This document shows, piece by piece, positions 7,632-16,167 of a stretch of 64,000 nucleotides of DNA; the stretch's first letter is position 1; each line of letters starts with the position of its first letter. Origin of the DNA: Micromonospora sp. C28SCA-DRY-2 (lineage in GTDB: Bacteria; Actinomycetota; Actinomycetes; Mycobacteriales; Micromonosporaceae); NCBI RefSeq assembly GCF_030519475.1, contig NZ_JAUMKD010000004.1:335501-399500 (forward strand), given 5' to 3'. The notes beneath the pieces were generated by a model. It had not been told where the DNA came from and searched no databases. It saw only the letters and a program-made list of their open reading frames with translations. The translations under genes and the position numbers were made by a program.

Positions 7632-8468
7632 ATGCGGGTACGTTCCGCGTCCGCGCCGCCCCCCGGCCGGCCGCTCAACGAGGACCTGGTCTTCCGGTTC
7701 GGGCCGCTGGTCGGGGTGCTGGACGGCGCGACCGTGCCGGAGGGCTTCGACACCGGCTGCGTGCACGGCCCGTCCTGGTACGTCCGGCACCTGGCCGCCC
7801 GGCTCGGGCTGGCCGAGGCGGCCCGGCCCACCGCGACCCTGATGAGCAACCTCGCGGCGGCGATCCTGGCCGTCCGGTCCGACCACGGCGACGAGTGCGA
7901 CCTGGACCATCCGGGCACCCCGTCCAGCACCGTCTGCCTGCTGCGCGACGGTGGCGACCACGTCGACTACCTGGTGCTCTGCGACAGCCCGCTGGTGCTG
8001 GACGCGGGCGGCCGGGTGAGCGTCGTCTCCGACGAGCGGCTGGACGCCGCGATGGCCGAGCTGCGCGAGACAGTGGCCGCGGTGCCGGCCGGCTCGGCCG
8101 ACCGGATCACCCGGTTCCGGCAGGCCGTCGCGGTGCAGCGGGAGCGGATGAACCGCACCCACGGCTACTGGGTGGCCGCCGCCGACCCGGACGCCGCGTT
8201 CCACGCGGTGGCCGGCACGCTGCCGCTGCGCGGCCCCGGGGCGGTACGCCGGGCGGTGCTGCTCAGCGACGGCGCGTCGGCGGTGGTGGAGCAGTTCGGG
8301 CTGCTGGACTGGGCGGGGCTGCTGGATTTGGTGACCGCCGAGGGCCCGGGCGCGCTGGTCGACCGGGTGCGGACGGCCGAGCGCGACCACCCGGACCGGC
8401 TGCGCCGGCACAAGCCGGCCGACGACGCCTCGGTGGTGCTCTGCGAGTTCGACACCGACGGTCCCTGA
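7632..8468 (+). CDS. PP2C-like protein phosphatase domain protein
   Basis: 278 residues from ATG 7632; an in-frame ATG at 7569 would add 21 residues and overlap the DUF3618 gene, and neither start has a strong ribosome-binding site. The opening strand MRVRSASAPPPG followed by NEDLVF and GVLDGAT is the PP2C pattern, with the metal-binding Asp before Gly. VLLSDGASAVVEQFG and a late DDASVVL follow, again as in PP2C. It would remove phosphate from Ser/Thr or act as a degenerate regulator. It is often found as a stand-alone gene in Micromonosporaceae. Confidence 0.7.
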   Translation: MRVRSASAPPPGRPLNEDLVFRFGPLVGVLDGATVPEGFDTGCVHGPSWYVRHLAARLGLAEAARPTATLMSNLAAAILAVRSDHGDECDLDHPGTPSSTVCLLRDGGDHVDYLVLCDSPLVLDAGGRVSVVSDERLDAAMAELRETVAAVPAGSADRITRFRQAVAVQRERMNRTHGYWVAAADPDAAFHAVAGTLPLRGPGAVRRAVLLSDGASAVVEQFGLLDWAGLLDLVTAEGPGALVDRVRTAERDHPDRLRRHKPADDASVVLCEFDTDGP

Positions 8469-8487
8469 CCGCCGCCCGGTACGGCGC

Positions 8488-8518
8488 GAGCCCGGCCCCC
8501 ACGACGGGGACCGGGCTC
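8488..8518. terminator. hairpin terminator between convergent genes
   Basis: GAGCCCGG (8488-8495) pairs with CCGGGCTC (8511-8518), extended inward by C-rich against G-rich bases. It lies between the PP2C-like gene and the convergent metQ and could serve both. Confidence 0.6.
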
Positions 8519-8532
8519 GACGGACGTCCGGC

Positions 8533-9348
8533 TCAGTACGCGGCCAGCACCGAGCCCTGGTACTTCTCCGCGATGAACGCCTTCACCTCGGCGGAGTGCA
8601 GCAACTGCTCCAGCTTGACCACCCGCGGGTCGTCCTCGTCGCCGTCGCGGACCACCACCAGGTTCGCGTTCGGGTTGTTCTCGGCCTTCTCCAGCGCGAG
8701 CGCGTCGGTGGCCGGCTTCAGGCCGCTCTCGATCGCGTAGTTGCCGTTGATCACCGAGGCGTCGGTGTCGTCCAGGCTGCGCGGCAGCTGCGCCGCCTCC
8801 AGCTCCTTGAACTGGAGCCGCTTCGGGTTGTCGGCGATGTCCCGCTCGGTCGCGGCGACGCCGGCACCGTCCTTCAGGCTGATCACGCCGTGCTGGGCGA
8901 GCAGGTTGAGCGCCCGGCCCGAGTTGGTCGGGTCGTTGGGGATCGCCACGACCGCCCCGGCCGGCAGGTCGGCGAGGCTCTTCACCTTCTTCGAGTAGAG
9001 GCCCAGGGGCTCGATGTGCACCGGCTTCAGCGCGGTGAACGCGTACCCCTTGGACTTCTTCTCGGTCTCCAGGTAGGGCACCGTCTGGAAGTAGTTGGCG
9101 TCGAGCTGCTTCTCCTGCAGCGCGCGGTTCGGCTGGACGTAGTCGGTGAACTCGACGATCTCCAGCTTCAGCCCGGCCTGCTCGGCGAGGTTGTCCTTGA
9201 TGTAGGTGAGGATCTCCCCGTGCGGGACGGGGCTGACGCCGACCTTCAGCGGTGCGTTCGGGTCGCTCGCGTCGCCGCCGTCGGCCCCGCACGCGGCGAG
9301 GCCCAGGGCGAGCGCGGCCGCGGCGAGGGTTGCGGTGATGCGTCGCAC
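8533..9348 (-). CDS. metQ: methionine ABC transporter substrate-binding lipoprotein MetQ
   Basis: 271 residues. A lipoprotein signal with lipobox LAAC near residues 17-20 is followed by the NlpA/MetQ fold: LKVGVSPVPHGEILTYI, EFTDYVQPNRAL, DANYFQTVPYL, AIPNDPTNSGRALNLL and INGNYAI. These are the typical MetQ ligand-site segments. It is anchored outside the membrane and delivers methionine to MetI/MetN. It is separated from metI by 135 bases. Confidence 0.95.
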   Translation of the reverse strand: MRRITATLAAAALALGLAACGADGGDASDPNAPLKVGVSPVPHGEILTYIKDNLAEQAGLKLEIVEFTDYVQPNRALQEKQLDANYFQTVPYLETEKKSKGYAFTALKPVHIEPLGLYSKKVKSLADLPAGAVVAIPNDPTNSGRALNLLAQHGVISLKDGAGVAATERDIADNPKRLQFKELEAAQLPRSLDDTDASVINGNYAIESGLKPATDALALEKAENNPNANLVVVRDGDEDDPRVVKLEQLLHSAEVKAFIAEKYQGSVLAAY

Positions 9349-9483
9349 GGTTTTGCCTTTCGTCGGATCTGACCGGCCCGCCGGTTTCGGGGGCGGCGCC
9401 GGGTGGTCGGGTCGGCCGCGCCGGTGGGCGCGGGCCGGGTCCGGCCGGCCGGGTGGGCCTGCGCCGGGTTCACTCGTCCGGGG

Positions 9484-10140
9484 TCACCGGTGGGAGAGTC
9501 TTCGGGTGATCACGTCGCCGACCACCTGGACCAGCTGGACGAAGGCGACCAGCAGCACCACGGTGGCGATCATGACGTCGTTCTCGAACCGCTGGTAGCC
9601 GTAGCGCAGGGCCAGGTCGCCCAGGCCGCCGCCGCCGATCACGCCGGCCATCGCCGAGTAGCCGATCAGCGCCACCACGGTGAGGGTGAAGCCGGCGACC
9701 AGGCCGGGTCGGGCCTCGCGGAGCAGCACCTTGCCGACGATCTGCCGGCGGTTCGCGCCCATCGCCCGGGCCGCCGCGATGACGTCCCGGTCCACCTCCC
9801 GCAGCGCTGTCTCCACGATCCGGGCGTAGAACGGGATGGCGCTCACCGTCAGCGGCACGATGGCGGCGGTGGTGCCGATGGTGGTGCCGACCACCGCCCG
9901 GGTGACCGGGATGATCGCCACCAGCAGGATGATGAACGGCAGCGAGCGGCCGACGTTGACGACCAGCCCGAGCAGCGCGTTCACCGGCCGGGCGGGCAGC
10001 AGGCCGTCGCGTCCGGTGAGCACCAGCAGGACGCCGACCAGCAGCCCGCCCAGCGCCGAGAGCAGCGCCGCCACGGCGACCATGTACGCGGTCTCGCGCA
10101 GCCCCTGGGTGAGCAGCGGCACGAGGTCGTCGGCGATCAC
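9484..10140 (-). CDS. metI: methionine ABC transporter permease MetI
   Basis: 218 residues, five hydrophobic segments. The inner-membrane coupling loop with the EAA-type motif reads ARAMGANRRQIVGKVLLREARPGLV. SLPFIILLVAIIPVTR and GYSAMAGVIGGGGLGDLA are strongly conserved in MetI. GTG start at 10140 overlaps the metN stop by four bases. It forms the methionine channel with MetN. Confidence 0.95.
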   Translation of the reverse strand: MIADDLVPLLTQGLRETAYMVAVAALLSALGGLLVGVLLVLTGRDGLLPARPVNALLGLVVNVGRSLPFIILLVAIIPVTRAVVGTTIGTTAAIVPLTVSAIPFYARIVETALREVDRDVIAAARAMGANRRQIVGKVLLREARPGLVAGFTLTVVALIGYSAMAGVIGGGGLGDLALRYGYQRFENDVMIATVVLLVAFVQLVQVVGDVITRRLSHR

Positions 10141-11120
10141 GCGGCCACCTCCACGGCGAGACCGGCGGCGCGCAGGTGGGCCACCGCCGGGGCGGTCCGC
10201 TCGGCGTCGCCCGGCAGGGCCAGCCGCAGCCGGCCGGCGCGCCCGCCGGCGAGCTGCTCGACGGTGCCGCCGAGGATCCGGGCGTCGAGGTCGAAGCGGC
10301 GGGTCAGCTCGGCGACGAAGGCGGTGTCCGCGTCCGGGCCGGCCACCGTGACGTCGACGACGGTGCTGCCGGGCAGCGTCGGGGGCGTCCCGAGCGGGAA
10401 GACCTCGGCGGCGAGTTCCGAGCCGGGCCGGGCGATCAGCTCGGTGACCCGGCCGGACTCGGTGAGCCGGCCGTCGCGCATCACCGCCGCCGAGTCGCAG
10501 AGCCGCTTCACCACGTCCATCTCGTGGGTGATCAGCAGGATGGTCAGCCCGAGCCGCTGGTTGAGGTCGCGGAGCAGGCCGAGGATCGAGCGGGTGGTCT
10601 CCGGGTCGAGCGCCGAGGTGGCCTCGTCGCAGAGCAGCACCTTCGGCCGCCCGGCCAACGCCCGGGCGATCCCGACCCGCTGCTTCTGCCCGCCGGAGAG
10701 CTGGGCCGGGTAGGCGTCGGCCCGGTCGGTGAGCCCCACCAGGTCGAGCAGTTCCGCGACCCGCCGTGCCCGCTCCCGGCGGGGCACGCCCATCACCTCC
10801 AGGGCGAAGGCCACGTTGCCGGCGGCGGTGCGGGAGCCGAGCAGGGCGAAGTGCTGGTGGACCATGCCGATCCGCTGCCGGGCGGCGCGCAGCCGGTCGC
10901 CGCCGAGCGCGGTCAGCTCCACCCCGTCGACCGTGACGGTGCCCTCGTCCGGGCGCTCCAGCAGGTTGACGCAGCGCAGCAGGGTGCTCTTGCCGGCACC
11001 GCTGCGCCCCACCACGCCGAACACCTCGCCGGGGCGTACCGAGAGGCTGACCCCGTCGACGGCGACCACGGACCGCCCCCGACCGCGGTAGGTGCGGCGC
11101 AGCCCGTCGAGCTCGATCAC
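10137..11120 (-). CDS. metN: methionine ABC transporter ATP-binding protein MetN
   Basis: 327 residues. Walker A GRSGAGKST, Q-loop MVHQHFALLGSRTAAGN, signature LSGGQKQRVGIARAL, Walker B LLCDEATSALDPE, switch His LLITHEMDVV. The last 80 residues form the NIL domain that binds methionine for trans-inhibition. First gene of metNIQ. A short hairpin (GGGAGC-GTC-GCTCCC, 11147-11161) lies in its leader, but no SAM riboswitch is recognisable there, unlike thrC and the desulfurase gene in this window. Confidence 0.95.
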   Translation of the reverse strand: MIELDGLRRTYRGRGRSVVAVDGVSLSVRPGEVFGVVGRSGAGKSTLLRCVNLLERPDEGTVTVDGVELTALGGDRLRAARQRIGMVHQHFALLGSRTAAGNVAFALEVMGVPRRERARRVAELLDLVGLTDRADAYPAQLSGGQKQRVGIARALAGRPKVLLCDEATSALDPETTRSILGLLRDLNQRLGLTILLITHEMDVVKRLCDSAAVMRDGRLTESGRVTELIARPGSELAAEVFPLGTPPTLPGSTVVDVTVAGPDADTAFVAELTRRFDLDARILGGTVEQLAGGRAGRLRLALPGDAERTAPAVAHLRAAGLAVEVAA

Positions 11121-11323
11121 AGCTGATCCCCTCGTCGCCTCGCGGCGGGAGCGTCGCTCCCGGATTGTCTACCAGCCGAGTAGGTTAATCCGCAGAACGG
11201 CTTTTGACAGCGGAGCGTGAGGTGGAACACCATCCGGCCCGACCGGCCGATACCCTCCGCCAACCCGGCAGTCGGTGCCGAACGGGGTGGACTTGGGCCG
11301 GTAGGGGCGGCAGACTGCGGCAC

Positions 11324-11833
11324 GTGGCGGGAACGGTCCGGCTGGAGCCGGTGGACGAGCGAAACCTTGAGCCGTTGCTCTCCGTAGCGGCGGCCGAGGC
11401 GGAGCCCGGGGACGTCATGCCGCCGGTGGAGGCGCCGGCGGGGTGGTCGCACGCCCGCCGGGAGGCGTTCCGCGAGTTCCACCGGGCCAGCTTCGGCGGG
11501 CTGGCCGGCCCCACCCGCACCCAGATGTACGCGATCCTGGCCGGCGGCGAGGTGGTCGGCATGATCCGGATGGCCCGCCGCGACGAGCCGGGCACCGTCG
11601 AGACCGGGATGTGGCTGGGCCGGTCCGCGCGCGGCCAGGGGGTGGGTGCGGCGGCGCTGCGGGAACTGCTGAACGAGGCGGCGGCCGCCGGTATGCGACT
11701 CGTCGTCGCGGAGACCACCCGGGACAATTCCGGGGCGATCGCGGTGCTCGAAAAATGCGGCGCGAAATTGCGCGAGGACGGCGATCGGGTGCACGCCGAG
11801 ATATGCCTCGATTCGACGCCGCCGACATTCTGA
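11324..11833 (+). CDS. GNAT family N-acetyltransferase
   Basis: 169 residues from GTG at 11324. The acetyl-CoA pyrophosphate loop reads RSARGQGVGAAALRELL, preceded by the beta-strand VETGMWLG and followed by VVAETTRDNSGAIAVLEKCG. This is the RimJ/RimL-like arrangement (protein N-terminal or small-molecule acetylation). The start is uncertain because no clear ribosome-binding site precedes it. A TTGACA at 11204-11209 upstream may be its promoter. The last 30 codons use more A/T than neighbouring genes. Confidence 0.8.
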   Translation: MAGTVRLEPVDERNLEPLLSVAAAEAEPGDVMPPVEAPAGWSHARREAFREFHRASFGGLAGPTRTQMYAILAGGEVVGMIRMARRDEPGTVETGMWLGRSARGQGVGAAALRELLNEAAAAGMRLVVAETTRDNSGAIAVLEKCGAKLREDGDRVHAEICLDSTPPTF

Positions 11834-12095
11834 TTCCGCTTTTTTCAGTTGCTGCCGCTCTGAGGTCTGCGCTGCTCGTACGGGCATCTCTGTCCGGATT
11901 GCCGGTTTGGTGAATAGGTCGTCCGCAGGCCCGGCGCACGGGTCGTGAATGTTTTGCGGATTGGTCACCGGGTACTGCCCGCCGGGTCCGCTAAATGGGG
12001 CACCTGATTTGCGGCCCGGCTCGTGCTGTTTCCCCGGTGGCCAATTCGGCCGCTGTCGGTCAGGTGTCTCCGCGCCGGGGAGCGAAGGAGAGTTG
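11834..12095 (+). promoter_or_regulatory. gas-vesicle operon leader with SigB-type promoter
   Basis: GTTT at 11951-11954, a 15-base spacer, then GGGTAC at 11970-11975 fits the Streptomyces SigB-family consensus GNNT-N14-16-GGGTAY exactly. It lies 120 bases before the first gas-vesicle-linked gene. The rest of the 260-base stretch is less GC-rich than the surroundings and holds no gene. Stress or osmotic control of the operon is inferred. Confidence 0.55.
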
Positions 12096-12557
12096 ATGAA
12101 CAGCGGAGCACGAATCGGGATGGCGGTCGGCTTCGGCTACCTGCTGGGTCGCCGCCGTAAGTTGCGTACCGCGCTGACCCTGGCCGCCGCGGTGGCGATC
12201 GGCCGCGCCAGCCGGGATCCGGGCGGGCTGCTGGGCCGAGCCGGCGGCCTGTTGCAGTCGTCCCCCCACCTGAGCAACCTCAGCCACCTCGGCAAGCCGC
12301 TCGCCTCGGCGGGCAAGGCGGCGGCGACCGCCGCCGCCAGCAGCGGCATCGACGCGGTCAGCGGCAAGCTGCGCGGCTCGGCCGACGCGCTGCGCCGCCG
12401 GGCCGCCGGCCAGTCCGACGGCGGCGGCCGGCCCGACGACACCGACCAGCCCGACACCGACCAGCCCGACACCGGCCAGGCCGACGCCGGCCAGCCCGAC
12501 ACCGACGAGGACCAGCCGCAGCGGGAGACCGCCCGGTCCGGTCGACGGGGGCGGTGA
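12096..12557 (+). CDS. gas-vesicle operon protein, GvpY-like
   Basis: 153 residues. A hydrophobic N-terminus (GMAVGFGYLLGRRRKLRTALTLAAAVAIG) resembles YtxH-type single-pass proteins. The C-terminal 45 residues are an acidic string of repeated DTDQP/DTGQAD units. It has the strong site GAAGGAGAG before ATG 12096 and its stop overlaps the next start (GTGA). Streptomyces gas-vesicle operons contain an accessory gene of this type (gvpY). The name is given by position and style, not by a strong sequence match. Confidence 0.65.
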   Translation: MNSGARIGMAVGFGYLLGRRRKLRTALTLAAAVAIGRASRDPGGLLGRAGGLLQSSPHLSNLSHLGKPLASAGKAAATAAASSGIDAVSGKLRGSADALRRRAAGQSDGGGRPDDTDQPDTDQPDTGQADAGQPDTDEDQPQRETARSGRRGR

Positions 12558-13837
12558 ACATGGTCGAGACGAATCCGGGCGGCCTCGCCGGCAAGGTGCG
12601 CGGCCAGCTCGTGGACGACGTCAGGGACCTGGCGAGCGCCATCGGCGAGCGCGCGGTCGCCGCGGTCACCGAGCGGGTGACCGGCGCGACGGGCCGGCTC
12701 GGCGAGTACGCGAAGCAGGGCGGCGGGCCGGGCCTGATCGCCGCCGCCACCGGTGCGCAGAAGCTGGCCGAGGGCAGCTCACCGGCGAAGGCGATGTTCC
12801 ATGCCGGGCTGGCCGGCGGTAAGGAGAAGCTGATGTCGGCCATCGGCCGAGGGGGCAAGGGTGGCCGCAAGCAGAAGGTCACCAACATCGTGGAGACGAT
12901 CGAGGTCGGTGTGCCGGTCCGGGTCGCCTACAACCAGTGGACCCAGTTCGGCGACTTCCCGAGCTTCATGAAGAAGGTCGAGAACGTCGACACCGAATCG
13001 GACGAGAAGCTCACCTGGAAGGCGCAGGTCTTCTGGTCGCACCGGACCTGGGAGTCCACCATCGTCCGGCAGATCCCGGACAAGCTGATCCACTGGCGCT
13101 CCAAGGGCGAGAAGGGATCGGTGGACGGCACGGTCAGCTTCCACGAGCTGACCCCGGACCTGACCCGCATCCTGGTCGTGCTGGAGTACCACCCGCAGGG
13201 CCTCTTCGAGCACACCGGGAACCTGTGGCGGGCCCAGGGCCGCCGGGCCCGGCTGGAGCTGAAGCACTTCGTCCGGCACGTGATGACGCAGACCGTCCTC
13301 GACCCGGACGCGGTGCAGGGCTGGCGCGGCGAGATCCAGGACTCGCAGGTGGTCAAGGACCACGAGACCGCCCTCCGCGAGGAGCGGGAGCGGCGCGAGG
13401 AGCGGGAGCGGCGCGAGGAGCAGGGGCGGCGCGAGGAGCGGGAGCGGCCCGACCGGGAGCCGCGCGGGCGGCGCGGCCGCCCCGAGGCGGAACCCGAGGC
13501 GGCCGAGGAGGAGCCGGAGGAGGCCGAGGAGGAGCCGGGCGGGGAGCGGCCCTCGCCGCGCGCCCGCCGCCGCCCGCCCGCGCGCCGTCGTCCGCCCGCC
13601 GAGGAGGAGTACGACGAGTACGAGGACGAGTACGACGACGAGTACGAGTCCTACCGGGAGGGCGAGCTGGACGAGGCGCCGGAGGAGCAGCCCGCGCCGC
13701 GCCGCCGCGCGCCCGAGCGGCCCCGCCGGGAGGAGCCGCGGGAGGAGACGCCCCGCCGTCGTCCGGCCGCGCGCCGGGCCCCGGAGGCACCGCGCCGGCC
13801 GGTGGTGCGCCGTCGTCGGGAGGAGCGGGACGAGTGA
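12554..13837 (+). CDS. gas-vesicle operon SRPBCC/START-like protein, GvpZ-like
   Basis: 427 residues. Residues 115-260 form a polyketide-cyclase/START-like (SRPBCC) domain, with IVETIEVGVPVRVAYNQWTQFGDFPSFM as its first strand and helix, then IHWRSKGEKGSVDGTVSFHEL. The N-terminal 110 residues are helical. The last 150 are an extremely charged Arg/Glu string with several Glu/Arg-rich copies of REERERRE. Similar proteins sit in actinobacterial gas-vesicle clusters (gvpZ). A lipid- or surface-binding helper role is possible. GTG start overlaps the previous gene. Confidence 0.7.
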   Translation: MNMVETNPGGLAGKVRGQLVDDVRDLASAIGERAVAAVTERVTGATGRLGEYAKQGGGPGLIAAATGAQKLAEGSSPAKAMFHAGLAGGKEKLMSAIGRGGKGGRKQKVTNIVETIEVGVPVRVAYNQWTQFGDFPSFMKKVENVDTESDEKLTWKAQVFWSHRTWESTIVRQIPDKLIHWRSKGEKGSVDGTVSFHELTPDLTRILVVLEYHPQGLFEHTGNLWRAQGRRARLELKHFVRHVMTQTVLDPDAVQGWRGEIQDSQVVKDHETALREERERREERERREEQGRREERERPDREPRGRRGRPEAEPEAAEEEPEEAEEEPGGERPSPRARRRPPARRRPPAEEEYDEYEDEYDDEYESYREGELDEAPEEQPAPRRRAPERPRREEPREETPRRRPAARRAPEAPRRPVVRRRREERDE

Positions 13838-14253
13838 CCGTCGCGACAACAGGAGGAGACCAGGCCGGCGGCGCGCTGGAGCGCGGTGGCGGCAGCCTCG
13901 CCGACGTGGTGGAAACCGTGCTGGACAAGGGCGTGGTGATCGACGCGCAGGTGTCGGTCGCCGTGGTCGGCATCCAGCTGCTGGAGATCAACGCCCGGAT
14001 CGTCATCGCCAGCGTCGAGACGTACCTGCGTTTCGCCGAGGCGGTGGACCGGTTCGACATCACCCCGAAGAACCAGAAGGGCCTGCCCGACCTGGTCGAG
14101 GGCGCCTCGGGCGCGGTCGGCAAGGGCAAGGCCATGTCCGGCCTCGGCAAGGCGGCCAAGGAGATCAGCGGGGCGGTCGTCGACTCGCTGGGCGACCGGG
14201 ACACCGACCGGGACCGGGAGCGCCCCCGCCGGCGCCGGGACAAGGAGCGCTGA
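13834..14253 (+). CDS. gvpA: major gas vesicle structural protein GvpA family
   Basis: 139 residues from GTG at 13834, overlapping the upstream stop. Residues 23-75 are the GvpA core: SLADVVETVLDKGVVIDAQV, SVAVVGIQLLEINARIVIAS and VETYLRFAEAVDRFD. This matches the small hydrophobic shell protein that stacks into the gas-vesicle ribs. The C-terminal 60 residues, ending in a DRDTDRDRERPRRRRDKER tail, are an extension beyond the classical 70-75 residues. Such extensions are common in actinobacterial GvpA/J proteins. Confidence 0.92.
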   Translation: MTVATTGGDQAGGALERGGGSLADVVETVLDKGVVIDAQVSVAVVGIQLLEINARIVIASVETYLRFAEAVDRFDITPKNQKGLPDLVEGASGAVGKGKAMSGLGKAAKEISGAVVDSLGDRDTDRDRERPRRRRDKER

Positions 14254-14254
14254 G

Positions 14255-15010
14255 ATGGCCGAGGAGACCGGACTGTTCATCTACGGCATCGTGCCCGCCG
14301 ACGTGGAACCCACCGCGGACGCGATCGGGGTGGGCGAGCCACCGGGGGAGGTGACAGCGGTCCGGCACGGGGAGCTGGCCGCGCTGGTCAGCGAGGTGCC
14401 GCTGGAGGGTCCGTTGGGCCGTCCGGCGGACCTGACCGCGTACCAGGAGCTGCTGGACGGGACCGCGGCGGTGGCGCCGGTGCTGCCGGTGCGGTTCGGC
14501 ACGGTGGTGACCGGGGCGGACGCGGTGGCCGACCTGCTGGAGGCGCACCAGGACAGGTTCGCCGCCGCCCTCGACGAGTTCGAGGGCCGGATCCAGTACA
14601 TCGTGCACGGCCGTTACGAGGAACCGGCGCTGATCGGCGACGTGCTGGCCGAGAACCCGGCCGCCGCCGAGCTGGCCGACCAGGTGCGCGGGCAGCCGGC
14701 CGAGGCCACCCGGCCGCAGCGCATCCGGCTCGGCGAGATGATCAGCCAGGCGGTGGAGCTGCGCCGGGAGGCGGAGAACCGGCAGCTCATCGAGGAGCTC
14801 GGCGGGCTCGCGGTGGCCACCGCACCCCGGGTGCCGAGCAACGAACTGGACGCGGGCAGCGCCGCGTTCCTGGTCGACCGGGACCGCGAGGACGAGTTCG
14901 TGGACGCGGTCGAGGCGTACGCCGAGCAGCGCCGCGAGCTGATCCGGACCCGGCTGCTGGGCCCGCTGGCACCGTACGACTTCGTCAGCGCGCACCAGCT
15001 GGTGGAGTGA
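14255..15010 (+). CDS. gvpF: gas vesicle protein GvpF/GvpL family
   Basis: 251 residues. The N-terminal GvpF signature is LFIYGIVPADVEP. VLPVRFGTVV near residue 75 and the late segment GPLAPYDFV are conserved in the family. GvpF proteins lie at the gas-facing surface or act as chaperones during assembly. It begins one base after the GvpA stop. A second family member lies at 16151. Confidence 0.92.
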   Translation: MAEETGLFIYGIVPADVEPTADAIGVGEPPGEVTAVRHGELAALVSEVPLEGPLGRPADLTAYQELLDGTAAVAPVLPVRFGTVVTGADAVADLLEAHQDRFAAALDEFEGRIQYIVHGRYEEPALIGDVLAENPAAAELADQVRGQPAEATRPQRIRLGEMISQAVELRREAENRQLIEELGGLAVATAPRVPSNELDAGSAAFLVDRDREDEFVDAVEAYAEQRRELIRTRLLGPLAPYDFVSAHQLVE

Positions 15011-15013
15011 CCG

Positions 15014-15454
15014 GTGGACATCCTCTGGGCGTTGCTGACCCTGCCGTACGCGCCGGTGCGCGGGCTGACCGCGGTGGTCAAGGTGATCGCCCGGGAGGCG
15101 GAGGCGCAGCGGTACAGCCCGACCAGCATCCGGCGCGAGCTGGAGGAGCTGGACGAGGCGGCCGCGGCCGGCGACATCACGCCGGAGGAGCGGGACCGGG
15201 GCCAGCAGGAGGTGCTGGACCGGCTGACCGGCACCGCCGGGCGGCGGCCGGCCCCGGGCGGCGAGGCGGAGACCGGCGGCGCCCGCGGCCGCCCCGCCGC
15301 CCGGCGCGGCCGGCAGCCGGTGCGGCGCGGCAACGGGCGGGCCCGGCCGGTGGTGGAACGGGCGCGGCGCGCCGGACCGGGCGCGCCGCGCGATGGCGGC
15401 GAGGGAGGTGAGCGCGGTGGCGGAGTTGAGCCGCGGCGGCGGCCGGGCCGGTAG
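15014..15454 (+). CDS. gvpG: gas vesicle protein GvpG
   Basis: 146 residues from GTG at 15014. The first 70 residues match GvpG: ILWALLTLPYAPVRGLTAVVKVI, then RRELEELDEAAAAGDITPEE and a predicted coiled coil. The remainder is a low-complexity Arg/Gly/Pro tail with no known role. GvpG is an essential minor assembly protein. Its 3' end overlaps gvpO. Confidence 0.88.
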   Translation: MDILWALLTLPYAPVRGLTAVVKVIAREAEAQRYSPTSIRRELEELDEAAAAGDITPEERDRGQQEVLDRLTGTAGRRPAPGGEAETGGARGRPAARRGRQPVRRGNGRARPVVERARRAGPGAPRDGGEGGERGGGVEPRRRPGR

Positions 15455-15785
15455 GAACGAGCCGGCCGAGCAGCCGTACGACGAGGACGAGTACGACGAG
15501 TACGACGACGAGGAGGAGTACGTCGAGCCGATCTCGGCGGCCGAGGCGGCCCGGGAGGGACTCCGGCAGGTCGTCGAGTTGACCGGCCGGGACGCGGTGG
15601 GGACCACCTCGCTGAAGTCCGTCCGGGACGGCTGGCTGGTCGGGGTGGAGGTGGTCGAGGACCACCGGATCCCCGCCTCCACCGACCTGCTCGGCCTGTA
15701 CGAGGTGGAACTCGACCTGGAGGGCGGCCTGCTCGGCTACCGGCGGGTGCGGCGCTACCAGCGCGGAAAGGGCGAGGTGGGCTGA
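15417..15785 (+). CDS. gvpO: gas vesicle protein GvpO
   Basis: 122 residues. The start is placed at GTG 15417 because GGGAGG lies 8 bases before it; an ATG at 15393 is possible. A very acidic stretch (YDEDEYDEYDDEEEYVE) precedes the GvpO domain: AAREGLRQVVELTGRD, VGVEVVEDHRIPASTDLLG and YEVELDLEGGLLGYRRVRRY. GvpO is a small accessory protein required for gas vesicles in actinobacteria and haloarchaea. The gene overlaps gvpG by 38 bases. Confidence 0.9.
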   Translation: MAELSRGGGRAGRNEPAEQPYDEDEYDEYDDEEEYVEPISAAEAAREGLRQVVELTGRDAVGTTSLKSVRDGWLVGVEVVEDHRIPASTDLLGLYEVELDLEGGLLGYRRVRRYQRGKGEVG

Positions 15786-15786
15786 G

Positions 15787-16167
15787 ATGAGCATGCAACC
15801 CCCGTCCGTGGTGCAGAACTCGGGGCAGGTGCTGCCCGCCGGCCACGAGCCGGCCAACCTGGGCGACATCCTGGAACGGGTGCTGGACCGGGGCATCGTG
15901 ATCGCCGGCGACATCCGGGTCAGCCTGCTCGACATCGAGCTGCTCACCCTCAAGCTGCGGCTGGTGATCGCCTCGGTCGACACCGCCCGGCAGATCGGCA
16001 TCGACTGGTGGGAGCACGATCCCTGGCTCAGTTCGCGGGCCCGACCGCCGGTGGAGCCGGGCCCCCGGGATCCGGAGCAGGTCGAGGCGGAACGCCGGCC
16101 CCGGGTCGCCGCGCGGGCCGAGCGGCGCGCCGCGCGGAGGGAGGAGTGGGATGAGTTCGACGCTTGA
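15787..16167 (+). CDS. gvpJ: gas vesicle protein GvpJ/GvpA-type (second copy)
   Basis: 126 residues. The GvpA/J core reads NLGDILERVLDRGIVIAGDI, RVSLLDIELLTLKLRLVIAS and VDTARQIGIDWWEHD. The WW after the core is typical of GvpJ-like minor shell proteins. It has a basic/acidic C-terminal tail. It overlaps the following gvpL-type gene by 17 bases, which suggests coupled translation. Confidence 0.88.
   Translation: MSMQPPSVVQNSGQVLPAGHEPANLGDILERVLDRGIVIAGDIRVSLLDIELLTLKLRLVIASVDTARQIGIDWWEHDPWLSSRARPPVEPGPRDPEQVEAERRPRVAARAERRAARREEWDEFDA

Noticed and set aside
11121..11323. SAM riboswitch before metN
   Set aside because: Only a short GGGAGC hairpin is seen; none of the conserved SAM-I or SAM-IV segments found elsewhere in the window is present.
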